Shown in pieces: positions 1 through 7,953 of a stretch of DNA of 28,215 nucleotides. The notes beneath the pieces were generated by a model. That model ran no database searches. It was not told the DNA's origin and saw nothing but the letters and a program-made list of their open reading frames with translations. The stretch covers positions 1 to 28,215 of the forward strand of contig CAZCBD010000009.1 of assembly GCA_964496755.1 (NCBI GenBank). The letters run 5' to 3'. Each line of letters opens with the position of its first letter. Positions within the stretch are counted from its first letter, which is position 1. This DNA comes from CAZCBD01 sp964496755 (GTDB lineage: Bacteria; Bacteroidota; Ignavibacteria; Ignavibacteriales; Melioribacteraceae). The translations under genes and the position numbers were made by a program.

Positions 1-1
1 T

Positions 2-307
2 GGCGGAGACATAAAAGAAAAAAAATTAACTTTACCTTTAATTTATGCGTTAAAACAAGCTTCGGAACATGAAAGCAAGGCAATTTTGAAATTGATTAAA
101 AAGGGAGAAAAAAATAAAGAGGTTGCAAAAGTAATTGATTTTGTTAAAATTAACGGTGGTATCGAATATGCTTCGGAAATTGCAAATAAATATTCTTCCA
201 GAGCAAAAAATGAATTGATGAAAATTCAAGATTTGATTTCATCGGATAAGGATGCTTTTAATTCGTTACTGAAATTAACCGATTACGTAGTTTCGAGAGA
301 AAAATAA
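2..307 (+). CDS. Polyprenyl (trans-isoprenyl) diphosphate synthase, 3' fragment
   Basis: This is the C-terminal 101 residues of a gene whose start lies before the window; the frame is open from base 2 to the TAA at 305-307. The first visible residues read GGDIKEKKLTLPLIYALKQA, which matches the block that follows the second Asp-rich motif of trans-isoprenyl diphosphate synthases (G-K-D-x-x-E-x-K-x-T-L-P-L-I-Y-A-L). The remainder is a charged helical tail typical of octaprenyl/heptaprenyl/solanesyl synthases. Such cytosolic enzymes extend allylic diphosphates with isopentenyl diphosphate to make the quinone side chain or the undecaprenol precursor. The chain length cannot be told from this fragment. 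A TTG at 86 lies inside the domain and is not the true start. The stop overlaps the ATG of the next gene by one base (TAATG), so the two genes are probably co-transcribed. Confidence 0.85.
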   Translation, partial: GGDIKEKKLTLPLIYALKQASEHESKAILKLIKKGEKNKEVAKVIDFVKINGGIEYASEIANKYSSRAKNELMKIQDLISSDKDAFNSLLKLTDYVVSREK

Positions 308-663
308 TGTTTATTCACAGCCTTGGTAGAAGAATTAAAAATTTTCTAAAACTGAAAGCCTATCTTTCTCCGGAAGAAAGTATCCAAGAAATTGATCATA
401 AAGATGAATTGCCGCATCTGGAAAAAACAGAACCCCACCGCGTGGAAAGATGGTTTTATCCGAATGGAAAAATTAAAACCGTGTGTTATTTTCATAATGA
501 CAAATTACACGGTATTTCTACTTCGTATTATGAGAATGGAAATATTAAAGCACGTGAAAATTATTTTAACGGAATACTGGAAGGACTTTCCAAAAAGTAT
601 GACGAAAAGGGAAATCTAATTGCAGAAGAATATTACAAAAACGGTAGGCTTGTTAAAAAATAA
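307..663 (+). CDS. Small MORN_2-repeat (YwqK-type) protein
   Basis: This 118-residue protein has no signal peptide. The N-terminal 45 residues are basic then acidic and not recognised. From about residue 47 there are three tandem copies of a roughly 24-residue repeat, with pattern aromatic-Y-x-N-G-x-I/L-K, then Y-x-N/D-x-x-x-x-G: residues 48-69, 71-93 and 94-118. This is the MORN_2 pattern (PF07661), common in FCB bacteria and often labelled a YwqK-family antitoxin by automatic pipelines. I see no toxin partner, so that label should not be trusted here. The repeats probably form a small beta-sheet for protein or membrane contact, but the role is unknown. The ATG shares its A with the stop of the upstream isoprenyl synthase, which implies translational coupling. 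About 60 bp separate its end from prmC. Confidence 0.7.
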   Translation: MFIHSLGRRIKNFLKLKAYLSPEESIQEIDHKDELPHLEKTEPHRVERWFYPNGKIKTVCYFHNDKLHGISTSYYENGNIKARENYFNGILEGLSKKYDEKGNLIAEEYYKNGRLVKK

Positions 664-725
664 TTTTTTCAATTCAAAATTATCCAACCCAATTAATTAT
701 ATTTAAAACAAAAAACTTTATTAGT

Positions 726-1574
726 ATGCTAACAGTTTTAGAAGCCATAAAATTATCTACAGAATATTTAGAAAAAAAGAAAATAACTTCGGCACGCACA
801 AATGCCGAATTACTACTATCCGGTATTTTGAAATGCAAAAGATTGGATTTATATCTGAAATTTGATAAGCCTTTAAGTGAATCTGAAAAAAATCAATACA
901 GGGAATTTATTGCCAGGCGTGGAAAATTTGAACCCTTACAATATATTATCGGTGAAACCGAATTTTATGGGTTGCCTTTTAAAGTTAATCCTGATGTTTT
1001 AATACCGAGGCAGGAAACGGAAATTCTTATTGAGGCGGTTTTGGAAGATATTAAAGCTAATAATAGAAGACGAATCTTGGATATTGGCACCGGAAGCGGA
1101 ATAATACCGATTACTATTGCAAAAAATTTTAATATTGAAGTATTTGCTTGCGATATTTCGGAAAAAGCTTTAACTACAGCTTCGGTAAATGCTAAATTAA
1201 ATAATGTTGAAAATAAAATTACTTTTTTTCAACATGATGTTTTTAACGAATTTGATTCAATCTATTCTGATTTCGACTTAATAATTTCCAATCCTCCTTA
1301 TATTTCTGAAAAAGATTATTCTATGTTACAAAAAGAATTATTTTTTGAGCCCAAAATAGCATTAAGTGACTTTAATAACGGATATAAGTTTTATGAACGA
1401 ATTGCAAAATTGAGTCTGGAATTATTGAAACCCAAAGGTAGGATTTATTTTGAATCGGGTGATAATCAAGCAAACAAAATTAAAAATATTTTAACATTAA
1501 ATAAATACACATTAATTAATTCAAGATTAGATTATTTAAATATTGAAAGAATTGTTTGGGGAGAGAAACATTGA
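726..1574 (+). CDS. prmC: Peptide chain release factor N5-glutamine methyltransferase PrmC
   Basis: This 282-residue protein is of normal length for PrmC/HemK, which methylates the glutamine of the GGQ motif in RF1 and RF2 using S-adenosylmethionine. An N-terminal helical domain (about residues 1-85) is followed by the typical link FYGLPFKVNPDVLIPRQETE. The Rossmann methyltransferase fold then carries the SAM loop D119-I-G-T-G-S-G125 and the diagnostic catalytic motif N189-P-P-Y192, which binds the substrate glutamine. The ATG at 726 gives the standard N terminus; no strong Shine-Dalgarno sequence precedes it. The TGA stop lies inside the TTG start of dtd (TTGA), so the two are translationally coupled. 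Methylated release factors and D-aminoacyl-tRNA removal both serve translation, but the genes may simply share an operon. Confidence 0.95.
   Translation: MLTVLEAIKLSTEYLEKKKITSARTNAELLLSGILKCKRLDLYLKFDKPLSESEKNQYREFIARRGKFEPLQYIIGETEFYGLPFKVNPDVLIPRQETEILIEAVLEDIKANNRRRILDIGTGSGIIPITIAKNFNIEVFACDISEKALTTASVNAKLNNVENKITFFQHDVFNEFDSIYSDFDLIISNPPYISEKDYSMLQKELFFEPKIALSDFNNGYKFYERIAKLSLELLKPKGRIYFESGDNQANKIKNILTLNKYTLINSRLDYLNIERIVWGEKH
1558..1565 (+). promoter_or_regulatory. Shine-Dalgarno sequence that fixes the TTG start of dtd
   Basis: GGGGAGAG lies five bases before the TTG at 1571, within the last codons of prmC. It supports 1571 rather than the in-frame TTG at 1556 as the dtd start. Starting at 1571 also gives the family's usual N terminus (M-R-A-L-V-Q-R-V). 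Confidence 0.6.
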
Positions 1575-2023
1575 GAGCTTTAGTGCAAAGAGTTTCACAG
1601 GCGCATGTTGAAATTAAAAGATTAAATTATTTTAAAGAAATTGAAAAAGGAATGGTAATCCTATTGGGAGTGAAAAAAGGTGATACCGATGAGGATGTCT
1701 TTTTTGTTGCGGATAAATGTTGTAATCTTAGAATTTTTGAAGATGAAAATAACAAAATGAATTTATCAATTAAAGAAATTAAGGGCGAAATTTTAATAAT
1801 TTCACAATTTACTTTATACGGTAATGCCAGAAAAGGTAATCGCCCGAGTTTTGATGATGCTGCCAAACCCGAAGAGGCAAACAAACTTTATGAAAAATTT
1901 ATTGATCGATTAAAAATAAATCTTGGTGAAGATAAAATTAAAACAGGCATATTTGCAGAAATGATGGAAGTGAAAATATTAAATAATGGTCCGGTAACAA
2001 TTTTAGTTGAATCGAAGGAATAG
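1571..2023 (+). CDS. dtd: D-aminoacyl-tRNA deacylase (DTD1 type)
   Basis: This protein hydrolyses D-amino acids (and glycine) mischarged on tRNA, as a cytosolic homodimer. From the TTG at 1571 it is 150 residues, the family's usual length, and starts M-R-A-L-V-Q-R-V-S-Q-A-H-V as expected. Both signature motifs are present. S78-Q-F-T81, followed by L-Y-G, lines the active site. The C-terminal N-x-G-P-V-T block (G140-P141) provides the cross-subunit Gly-cisPro that rejects L-amino acids. The start is chosen over the in-frame TTG at 1556 because of the family alignment and the Shine-Dalgarno at 1558-1565. It overlaps the prmC stop (TTGA), and two bases separate its TAG from the GTG of the next gene, so it sits inside a compact operon. 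Confidence 0.93.
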   Translation: MRALVQRVSQAHVEIKRLNYFKEIEKGMVILLGVKKGDTDEDVFFVADKCCNLRIFEDENNKMNLSIKEIKGEILIISQFTLYGNARKGNRPSFDDAAKPEEANKLYEKFIDRLKINLGEDKIKTGIFAEMMEVKILNNGPVTILVESKE

Positions 2024-2025
2024 GT

Positions 2026-2925
2026 GTGAATTCTACGTTAATTATTTTTTTAGATGGTGTTGGAATAGGTGAAGCTAATCCGAAGATAAATCCATTTTTT
2101 AAAAGAGAATTTAAATTCTTGAAAAATATTTTTGGTGAAACTCCACATTTAAAAAATCAATTTTTACGAAAGGATGATAAATATTTATTCCCAACAGATG
2201 CAAATTTAGGGGTTGATGGAATACCACAGAGTGGCACTGGCCAAACATCAATATTTTGTGGTATCAACGCACCTAAAATTTTAGGTCGGCATTTTGGACC
2301 TTTCCCACCACCATCTTTGGATAAAATAATTTCAGAAACAAATATTTTTCACGATTTTTTATTGAAAGATAAAAAAGTAGCTTTTGCCAATGCTTATCCG
2401 AAAATATTTTTTGATTACTTACGCTCAGGGAAAAAACGGATTAGCTTTACTACGCTTAGTTGTAATTTGGCCGGAGTAAAATTAAAGAAATCAACAGACT
2501 TAAGAAAAGGGAAAGCTTTAAGTGCTGAAATTGATAATTTTCGTTGGGTAAAAAAATTGAATTATAATTTACCTATTATTAAACCGCAAACTGCGGCTAA
2601 AAGATTGTTTAAAATTGCTTCTGAAAATCATTTTACTTTGTTTGAATATTTCTTAACTGACCATTTAGGGCATCTAAGATTAAAAGATGAGTTTGAGGCA
2701 ATTGTTAATACATTAGACGATTTTCTGTTTTTTGTATTAAAACAATTACCTTCTAATATATCGCTTATTATTTGTTCTGATCATGGTAATTTTGAAGATT
2801 TATCCACAAAGCAGCATACACGAAATCCGGCCCTAACTATAACTGCGGGTGTGAATTCCAAATATTTCTCTGAAACTGTTTCAAAAATATCTGAAATTAA
2901 AAAGAATATCTTAAAGTTTTATTGA
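2026..2925 (+). CDS. Alkaline-phosphatase-superfamily metalloenzyme (phosphopentomutase/PGM-like)
   Basis: This 299-residue protein starts at GTG 2026. The metal-binding signature of the phosphoglycerate mutase/phosphopentomutase branch of the alkaline phosphatase superfamily is complete. It includes D10-G-V-G near the N terminus, a Ser/Thr-rich block S69-G-T-G-Q-T74 with the likely nucleophile threonine, T211-D-H-L-G-H216, S251-D-H-G-N255 and Q263-H-T265. D10, D252 and H253, together with D212, H216 and H264, are the expected two-metal ligands. It is shorter than cofactor-independent phosphoglycerate mutase (about 510 residues) and lacks an obvious full cap domain, so the substrate is unknown. 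It is most likely a cytosolic phosphatase or mutase. No signal peptide is present. Its TGA overlaps the ATG of comEC (TGATG). Confidence 0.75.
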   Translation: MNSTLIIFLDGVGIGEANPKINPFFKREFKFLKNIFGETPHLKNQFLRKDDKYLFPTDANLGVDGIPQSGTGQTSIFCGINAPKILGRHFGPFPPPSLDKIISETNIFHDFLLKDKKVAFANAYPKIFFDYLRSGKKRISFTTLSCNLAGVKLKKSTDLRKGKALSAEIDNFRWVKKLNYNLPIIKPQTAAKRLFKIASENHFTLFEYFLTDHLGHLRLKDEFEAIVNTLDDFLFFVLKQLPSNISLIICSDHGNFEDLSTKQHTRNPALTITAGVNSKYFSETVSKISEIKKNILKFY

Positions 2926-5273
2926 TGCTTAAATATCCGATTATCAAAATATCTATTGCCTATTTAATAGGGATTCTATTTACTGAATTTTTAAATCTCG
3001 ATTTATATTTTTTATTAATTTTAACTTTAATATTCTTAGGTTCAATATTTTTTATTCAAAAAATTCAAGCTCAAAATAAACTGATTTCGGTTGTTTTACT
3101 GGTATTGATAATTATATTATCATTTATAAATGCCAAAATAAATATTCCCGAAAAGGCAACTTATCCTTTTATAAAACCCAAAAATAAATCTCAGGAAATA
3201 ACTGTTGAAGTTATAGGCAAACGGCTTGAAGTAGAAAATAAGTTGCAAATTGAGGCACAACTTATTGGATTGAATGGGAAAAGAATAGAAAAGAAACGAC
3301 AAAAAAAATTTTTAATAAATTTTTGGAAAGATAAAAAGCAAACTCAAAATAACTTGGAAGAACGAATCGGGATTAATGATACTCTAAACTTTATCGGTTC
3401 AATTGAAATAGGAAAGAATATTTTAAATTATGGTGATTTTGATTATCAGAATTATTTGAATGAAAATAATTTATCGGGAATAATTAATTGCTCGGCAAGA
3501 GCCAAAATTAAAATATGGGAAAGCAAAAATTTCTCTATTGAAGAAAAAATATTTTCAGTTAGAAATAAATTTGATAAATATCTTCACAGGATATTTAAAC
3601 CCAAAGCGGCTAATTTTCTTCGCGGTATATTTTTGGGCGAAAGAAACGCCATTAATTATTCACAGAAAAAATTTATGAATAACGCAGGTGTGATTCATAT
3701 TCTTGCTGTTTCGGGTTTGCATGTCGGTATTATTGCTTTAATAGTTTACTTTGTGTTTTTCTTGTTACCATTAAAGATTAGAGGCATACTTACTATTCTT
3801 TTATTGGCAGTTTTTTTAATGATAACCGGTTTTCCAATTAGTGCTGTTAGAGCAGTGCTCATGACATCGTTATTTATTATTGTAAAAATCACAAATAGAT
3901 CTGATAATATTTTAAATATTCTTTTTGCGACCGCTTTGTTAATACTTTTGTTTTCTCCGGCTCAATTTTTTGAGATTGGATTTCAAATGTCTTTTGCAGC
4001 CGTATTATCACTCGTAATTATATATCCGGTTTTTGAGAAAAAAATTAATTTCGGGAATATTAATTTAATATTAAAGTATTTTATAAAAATATTTTTGGCG
4101 TCATTTTCAATTCAACTTGGCACTTTGCCTCTGATTTTGTTGCACTTTAAAGAGGTTAGCATTATAGCACCGGTAGTAAATGTTTTTATTATTCCTTTGC
4201 TGGTAATATTGATTTCGCTTGCTATCTTAGTAATTTTATTATCACCGGTTACTATTTTCTTTACAGGTTTTGTAAATATTTTAGTAGAATTTATTTTTAA
4301 TTTAATAAACTTATTCGGAAGTCAATCGTTTGCTACTCTTCAATTTCATCATTTAAATAATTGGGGAATATTCTTTATTACTGTTCTAGTATCAGCGTTA
4401 ATTTTTTTATTCAAAGAAAAACATTCACCAAGATTTTATTTTTATTTTCTAATTTTATTTGTTACCAATATTTATTTAATTCAAAAAGTTTGTACTGTAA
4501 ATAAATTTTATAAATATCCTTTTTCGTTGCTAATGCTTGATGTTGGACAGGGTGATTCATTTTTAATTAAATTTCCGAATAACAAAATAGCTTTGATTGA
4601 TGCAGGCAATAAATCAAGATTTTTTGATGCCGGTTGCAGGTCTATTTTACCAACGTTAGATTTTTTTGATATTAAAAAAATTAATTATGTGTTTATTTCG
4701 CACATGGATGCCGATCATTATAAAGGCTTGTTTTCTTTGGTAGGGAAAATTGGGATCGATTCAATATTTGTTACGCCGACCATTATTGCCGATAAGAATT
4801 ATAGTCGGTTAAATGCTGAATTTTCACAATCACAGTTTATTTCAATTGAACCAAAACCAATGAAAATCGGCAATGTAAGAATCTATTCTTTAAAAGGAGA
4901 GAGAAAATTTAGAAGTAAAAATAACAATAGTATGATTTTGAAAATTGTATTTAACGAATGTTCCTTTTTGTTTTGTGGTGATGCTGAATTTTTGAGAGAA
5001 AATGAATTATGCGAAATATATTCTGATTTTTTGGAGGCTGATATTTTAAAGGTATCTCATCACGGAAGTAAAACAGCTACTTCTCAAAGATTTTTAAATT
5101 TCACTAATTCTCGAAAAGCCTTGATTAGTGCCGGTAAGAATAATAGATTTGGGCATCCGAGTAATGAAGTTATATCGAGATTGAAACGAAATAAAATAAA
5201 AATCTATAGAACTGATTTTGGAGGAGCATTTTTGTTTGGCTCTGATGGAAAAGAAATTTTAAATTTAAATTGA
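2925..5273 (+). CDS. comEC: ComEC/Rec2 family DNA internalization protein
   Basis: This 782-residue inner-membrane protein has the full ComEC layout. An N-terminal hydrophobic segment and OB-like region (about residues 1-210) come first. The ComEC_N competence domain follows with many membrane helices (about 230-500), including the family block around residues 255-270 (G-V-I-H-I-L-A-V-S-G-L-H-V). A C-terminal metallo-beta-lactamase-like domain starts at L-D-V-G-Q-G-D. The latter carries H593-M-D-A-D-H598 and S711-H-H713, so the hydrolase site looks intact. ComEC forms the channel that brings single-stranded DNA into the cytoplasm during natural transformation, and its lactamase domain is thought to degrade the other strand. 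No other com genes are in the window. The ATG at 2925 overlaps the previous stop and is preferred over the in-frame TTG at 2922. Confidence 0.93.
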   Translation: MLKYPIIKISIAYLIGILFTEFLNLDLYFLLILTLIFLGSIFFIQKIQAQNKLISVVLLVLIIILSFINAKINIPEKATYPFIKPKNKSQEITVEVIGKRLEVENKLQIEAQLIGLNGKRIEKKRQKKFLINFWKDKKQTQNNLEERIGINDTLNFIGSIEIGKNILNYGDFDYQNYLNENNLSGIINCSARAKIKIWESKNFSIEEKIFSVRNKFDKYLHRIFKPKAANFLRGIFLGERNAINYSQKKFMNNAGVIHILAVSGLHVGIIALIVYFVFFLLPLKIRGILTILLLAVFLMITGFPISAVRAVLMTSLFIIVKITNRSDNILNILFATALLILLFSPAQFFEIGFQMSFAAVLSLVIIYPVFEKKINFGNINLILKYFIKIFLASFSIQLGTLPLILLHFKEVSIIAPVVNVFIIPLLVILISLAILVILLSPVTIFFTGFVNILVEFIFNLINLFGSQSFATLQFHHLNNWGIFFITVLVSALIFLFKEKHSPRFYFYFLILFVTNIYLIQKVCTVNKFYKYPFSLLMLDVGQGDSFLIKFPNNKIALIDAGNKSRFFDAGCRSILPTLDFFDIKKINYVFISHMDADHYKGLFSLVGKIGIDSIFVTPTIIADKNYSRLNAEFSQSQFISIEPKPMKIGNVRIYSLKGERKFRSKNNNSMILKIVFNECSFLFCGDAEFLRENELCEIYSDFLEADILKVSHHGSKTATSQRFLNFTNSRKALISAGKNNRFGHPSNEVISRLKRNKIKIYRTDFGGAFLFGSDGKEILNLN

Positions 5274-5276
5274 TTT

Positions 5277-6287
5277 ATGAAAATTACTGAAAATAAAAAT
5301 CTAAAAAAGTACAACAGTTTTGGTGTTGAAGTTTTTGCTAATCAGTTTGTGGAAGTAACTTCAAAACAAGAGATTATTAATCTGATTAAAGAAGATTTTT
5401 TTACAAACAGAAAAGTATTTATTCTTGGTGAAGGTTGCAACGTACTTTTTACTAAAAACTATGACGGGATAGTTTTAAAAGTTAATTCAAAGGGTATAAA
5501 TAAGATAAAGGAAACTTCAGAAAATGTTTGGATAAAATCATCGGCAGGTGAAAATTGGAACGATTTTGTTTATTACTGTATTGAAAAAAATTATTTTGGC
5601 ATTGAAAATTTGGTTGCAATTCCGGGTTCTGTCGGGGCTTCACCAATTCAAAATATAGGAGCATACGGCGTTGAAGTGAAAGAGTTTATCGAGGAAGTTG
5701 AAGTAATTAATCTTCAGACCGGTGAAATTGAATTGTTTTCGAATAGTCAATGTAATTTCTCATATCGCAATAGTGTTTTTAAATCCAAATTAAAAAATAA
5801 ATTTTTAATTGTTGCGGTTACTTTTAAATTAAATAAAACATTTAGTTTAAATTTAAATTATTCAAGTTTGAAGAAAGTGTTTAATCTTGAAGAAACACTT
5901 ACTGCTTTCAAAGTTGCCGAAACTATCAAAAATATACGAGAACGAAAATTGCCTAATTACAGAGAGGTTGGAAATGCAGGAAGTTTTTTTAAAAATCCCT
6001 CTATTTCAAAAAGCAAATACTTGGAACTTGAAAAAAAATATAATAGCATTCCCTCTTTTACAAATAGTGATGCCACAATCAAAATACCCGCGGGTTGGTT
6101 AATTGAAAAAACAGGATTTAAAGGGAAACAAGAAAATTTTGTTGGTTGTTACCAGAAGCAGGCACTAATTATTGTAAATTATGGCACCAAGAATGGTGAA
6201 GCAATTTTATCATTTGCAAATAAGGTGCGCGCTAAAGTAAACGAAGAATTTGGAATAAATTTAGAATTTGAAGTAAACATAGTTTAA
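5277..6287 (+). CDS. murB: UDP-N-acetylenolpyruvoylglucosamine reductase MurB (type I)
   Basis: MurB is the cytosolic FAD enzyme that uses NADPH to reduce UDP-GlcNAc-enolpyruvate to UDP-N-acetylmuramate, the second committed step of peptidoglycan synthesis. The 336-residue length fits type I (E. coli-like) MurB. Visible blocks in order are N-S-F-G-V near residue 13, the FAD loop L-G-E-G-C-N-V-L-F, the central I-P-G-S-V-G-A-S-P-I-Q-N-I-G-A-Y-G, the type I loop C-N-F-S-Y-R-N-S-V-F-K, and G235-S236-F-F-K-N-P with catalytic Ser236. P-A-G-W-L-I-E-K-T-G-F-K-G and a C-terminal glutamate-containing strand follow. Only three bases separate it from comEC. The next gene follows after 20 bases, so it probably lies in the same transcript. 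Confidence 0.95.
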   Translation: MKITENKNLKKYNSFGVEVFANQFVEVTSKQEIINLIKEDFFTNRKVFILGEGCNVLFTKNYDGIVLKVNSKGINKIKETSENVWIKSSAGENWNDFVYYCIEKNYFGIENLVAIPGSVGASPIQNIGAYGVEVKEFIEEVEVINLQTGEIELFSNSQCNFSYRNSVFKSKLKNKFLIVAVTFKLNKTFSLNLNYSSLKKVFNLEETLTAFKVAETIKNIRERKLPNYREVGNAGSFFKNPSISKSKYLELEKKYNSIPSFTNSDATIKIPAGWLIEKTGFKGKQENFVGCYQKQALIIVNYGTKNGEAILSFANKVRAKVNEEFGINLEFEVNIV

Positions 6288-6307
6288 AATTAAATTAGAG
6301 GAAAGTT

Positions 6308-7864
6308 ATGGACTTAAGTTTAGCGGTTGGATTAGGATTGGTACTAATAGTAGCAATAGTATTTTCCACAACCAGAATTGCAATTAACAAAGGCTACAAT
6401 GGCCCATTGTGGTTGGCGTTATCTTTTTTAATTTTGCCATCTCTTTATATTTATTTGGCACCCAAAAAAGCTGATTCCGAAAAATCTGATGAAGAAAAAT
6501 CGGGTTTTAACAAAATTGTGATGGAAACAACTCAACCTTTTATAGATATTGTGCATACATCACGAGCATTAACAGGCGTGAATATTTCATATATTTTAGA
6601 AGGGCTAATATACTTTGGGTTTCTAAGCTATCTTGTAATATTCTTTAATCAATCTCTTGGCTTAAATGACATTGAAGCTTCTCATCTAACAGGTGTATTA
6701 ACTGCCGGTATTACCATCGCAATGTTAGTTCTTGGCGGAACCGTGGATTGGATTGGTGTTCGGAAAGCAATACTTGTGGCATTATTTGTTATGTTGTTGG
6801 GCAGAACATTAATTGTTGTTTCTCCAACTTTAGGAGGCCCCGGAGTTTGGAACGGTGCATATATTTTTGCTTTTTTAGGAATTATCGGCGTAGTAATTGG
6901 TTATGGCATTTATCAACCTGCTGCTTATGCTGCGGTTAAAAAGTTTACTAACAAAGAAACTGCTGCAATGGGTTATGCTATGCTTTATGCTTTAATGAAT
7001 TTGGGCGGTTATTTGCCGGCAATAATTGCTCCTCCAATTAGAAAATCAGCAGGAATGGAAGGAGTGTTCTGGGTTTACATTGTTTTAAATGTAGTTGGAT
7101 TAATTGCGGTTGCCGTGCTTATTACTAAAAAAGCTGAAAAAGATGCTGCAACTCAAGCTAGAAAAGATGATAATAAAGAACCTGATGAAGATGATCCGTT
7201 GGCTGGCTTATCTACAATGGAAAAAGTGAAATTCTATTTGAAGAATTTCCCAATCAAAGATGGCAGATTTATGTTTTTTATTTTCATTCTAATTTTTGTG
7301 CAAACTTTATTTGCACATAATTGGTTAACTATTCCGCTTTATACTTCTCGTGCTTTTGAAGGAGCCGTTAAAGACAATTTCGAGTTTTTCTCGAATCTAA
7401 ATCCGTTTTTGGTATTTATTTTGGCACCGGTAGCAACCGCATTTACTATAAAAAAAGATACTTATAAAATGATGATTATTGGTACTTTTATTATGGCAGC
7501 GCCCACTTTTATTTTGGCTTTTGGCCCAACAACTTTAAATTTGGTGTTGTATTTAGTTATAATGACAGTTGGTGAAAGTTTATGGCAACCAAGATTTTTA
7601 CAATGGGTGGCTGAAATTGCACCGAAAAATATGACCGGTATTTACATGGGAATAGGCCAATTCCCTTGGTTTTTAACAAAGGCTATTGTGCCTTTGTATT
7701 CAGGCTATTTTCTGATGAAGTACATTCCTGCCGATGTTCCTACTTCTCAAATGGATTCAGAAACAATGTGGCTTATTTATGGTGCAATTGCAATGATTAG
7801 TTCAGTCGGCTTAATAATTGCCAAACCTTGGATGATGAAAGGATTTAAAACTAAAACAGATTGA
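6308..7864 (+). CDS. MFS transporter, POT/peptide-transporter-like
   Basis: This 518-residue polytopic membrane protein has AGAGGAAAG upstream of its ATG. Two hydrophobic helices (about residues 3-22 and 34-51) precede a charged Lys/Glu/Ser linker. The core then has the major facilitator two-halves layout, split by a charged cytoplasmic loop around residues 275-305 (K-K-A-E-K-D and D-D-N-K-E-P-D-E-D-D-P). The block M-L-Y-A-L-M-N-L-G-G-Y resembles the F-Y-x-x-I-N-x-G motif of proton-coupled oligopeptide transporters. The early E-G-L-I-Y-F-G-F resembles their E-R-F-x-Y-Y-G motif with the Arg missing. A peptide or small-solute importer is therefore plausible but not proven. It follows murB closely, and a secreted peptidase lies downstream, which could supply peptides; that link is inference. 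The extra N-terminal helix pair is unusual for the family. Confidence 0.75.
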   Translation: MDLSLAVGLGLVLIVAIVFSTTRIAINKGYNGPLWLALSFLILPSLYIYLAPKKADSEKSDEEKSGFNKIVMETTQPFIDIVHTSRALTGVNISYILEGLIYFGFLSYLVIFFNQSLGLNDIEASHLTGVLTAGITIAMLVLGGTVDWIGVRKAILVALFVMLLGRTLIVVSPTLGGPGVWNGAYIFAFLGIIGVVIGYGIYQPAAYAAVKKFTNKETAAMGYAMLYALMNLGGYLPAIIAPPIRKSAGMEGVFWVYIVLNVVGLIAVAVLITKKAEKDAATQARKDDNKEPDEDDPLAGLSTMEKVKFYLKNFPIKDGRFMFFIFILIFVQTLFAHNWLTIPLYTSRAFEGAVKDNFEFFSNLNPFLVFILAPVATAFTIKKDTYKMMIIGTFIMAAPTFILAFGPTTLNLVLYLVIMTVGESLWQPRFLQWVAEIAPKNMTGIYMGIGQFPWFLTKAIVPLYSGYFLMKYIPADVPTSQMDSETMWLIYGAIAMISSVGLIIAKPWMMKGFKTKTD

Positions 7865-7888
7865 ACTAAAGCAGATTAAAGTTTTTTT

Positions 7889-7920
7889 ATGTTCCCCCCG
7901 TTTTTCAACGAGGGGAACAT
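7889..7920 (+). terminator. GC-rich hairpin after the MFS gene (possible terminator, no T-tract)
   Basis: ATGTTCCCC (7889-7897) pairs perfectly with GGGGAACAT (7912-7920), with an inner CG/CG pair and a T-rich loop. It stands out in AT-rich surroundings. A T7 run lies before it rather than after it, and it is followed by A/T-mixed sequence, so it is not a canonical intrinsic terminator on either strand. It could still terminate transcription, protect the 3' end or mark an intergenic repeat. Confidence 0.45.
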
Positions 7921-7940
7921 AAATTATTTATTAATAATTT
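7921..7940. repeat. AT-rich inverted repeat upstream of the C1B peptidase
   Basis: AAATTATT (7921-7928) is mirrored by AATAATTT (7933-7940) around TATT. A shorter perfect palindrome, TTATTAATAA, is nested at 7928-7937. It touches the GC hairpin before it and ends 13 bases before the peptidase ATG, next to the GGGAG ribosome site. It may be an operator or an mRNA structure, or simply low-complexity AT sequence. Confidence 0.35.
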
Positions 7941-7953
7941 ATAGGGAGTTGAA

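Noticed and set aside
307..663. Toxin-antitoxin call for the MORN_2 protein
   Set aside because: No toxin gene is adjacent; the neighbours are an isoprenyl synthase and prmC, so the YwqK antitoxin label is only a pipeline name.
1556..1570. Upstream TTG start for dtd
   Set aside because: It would add five residues not found in the family, and the Shine-Dalgarno at 1558-1565 lies after it.
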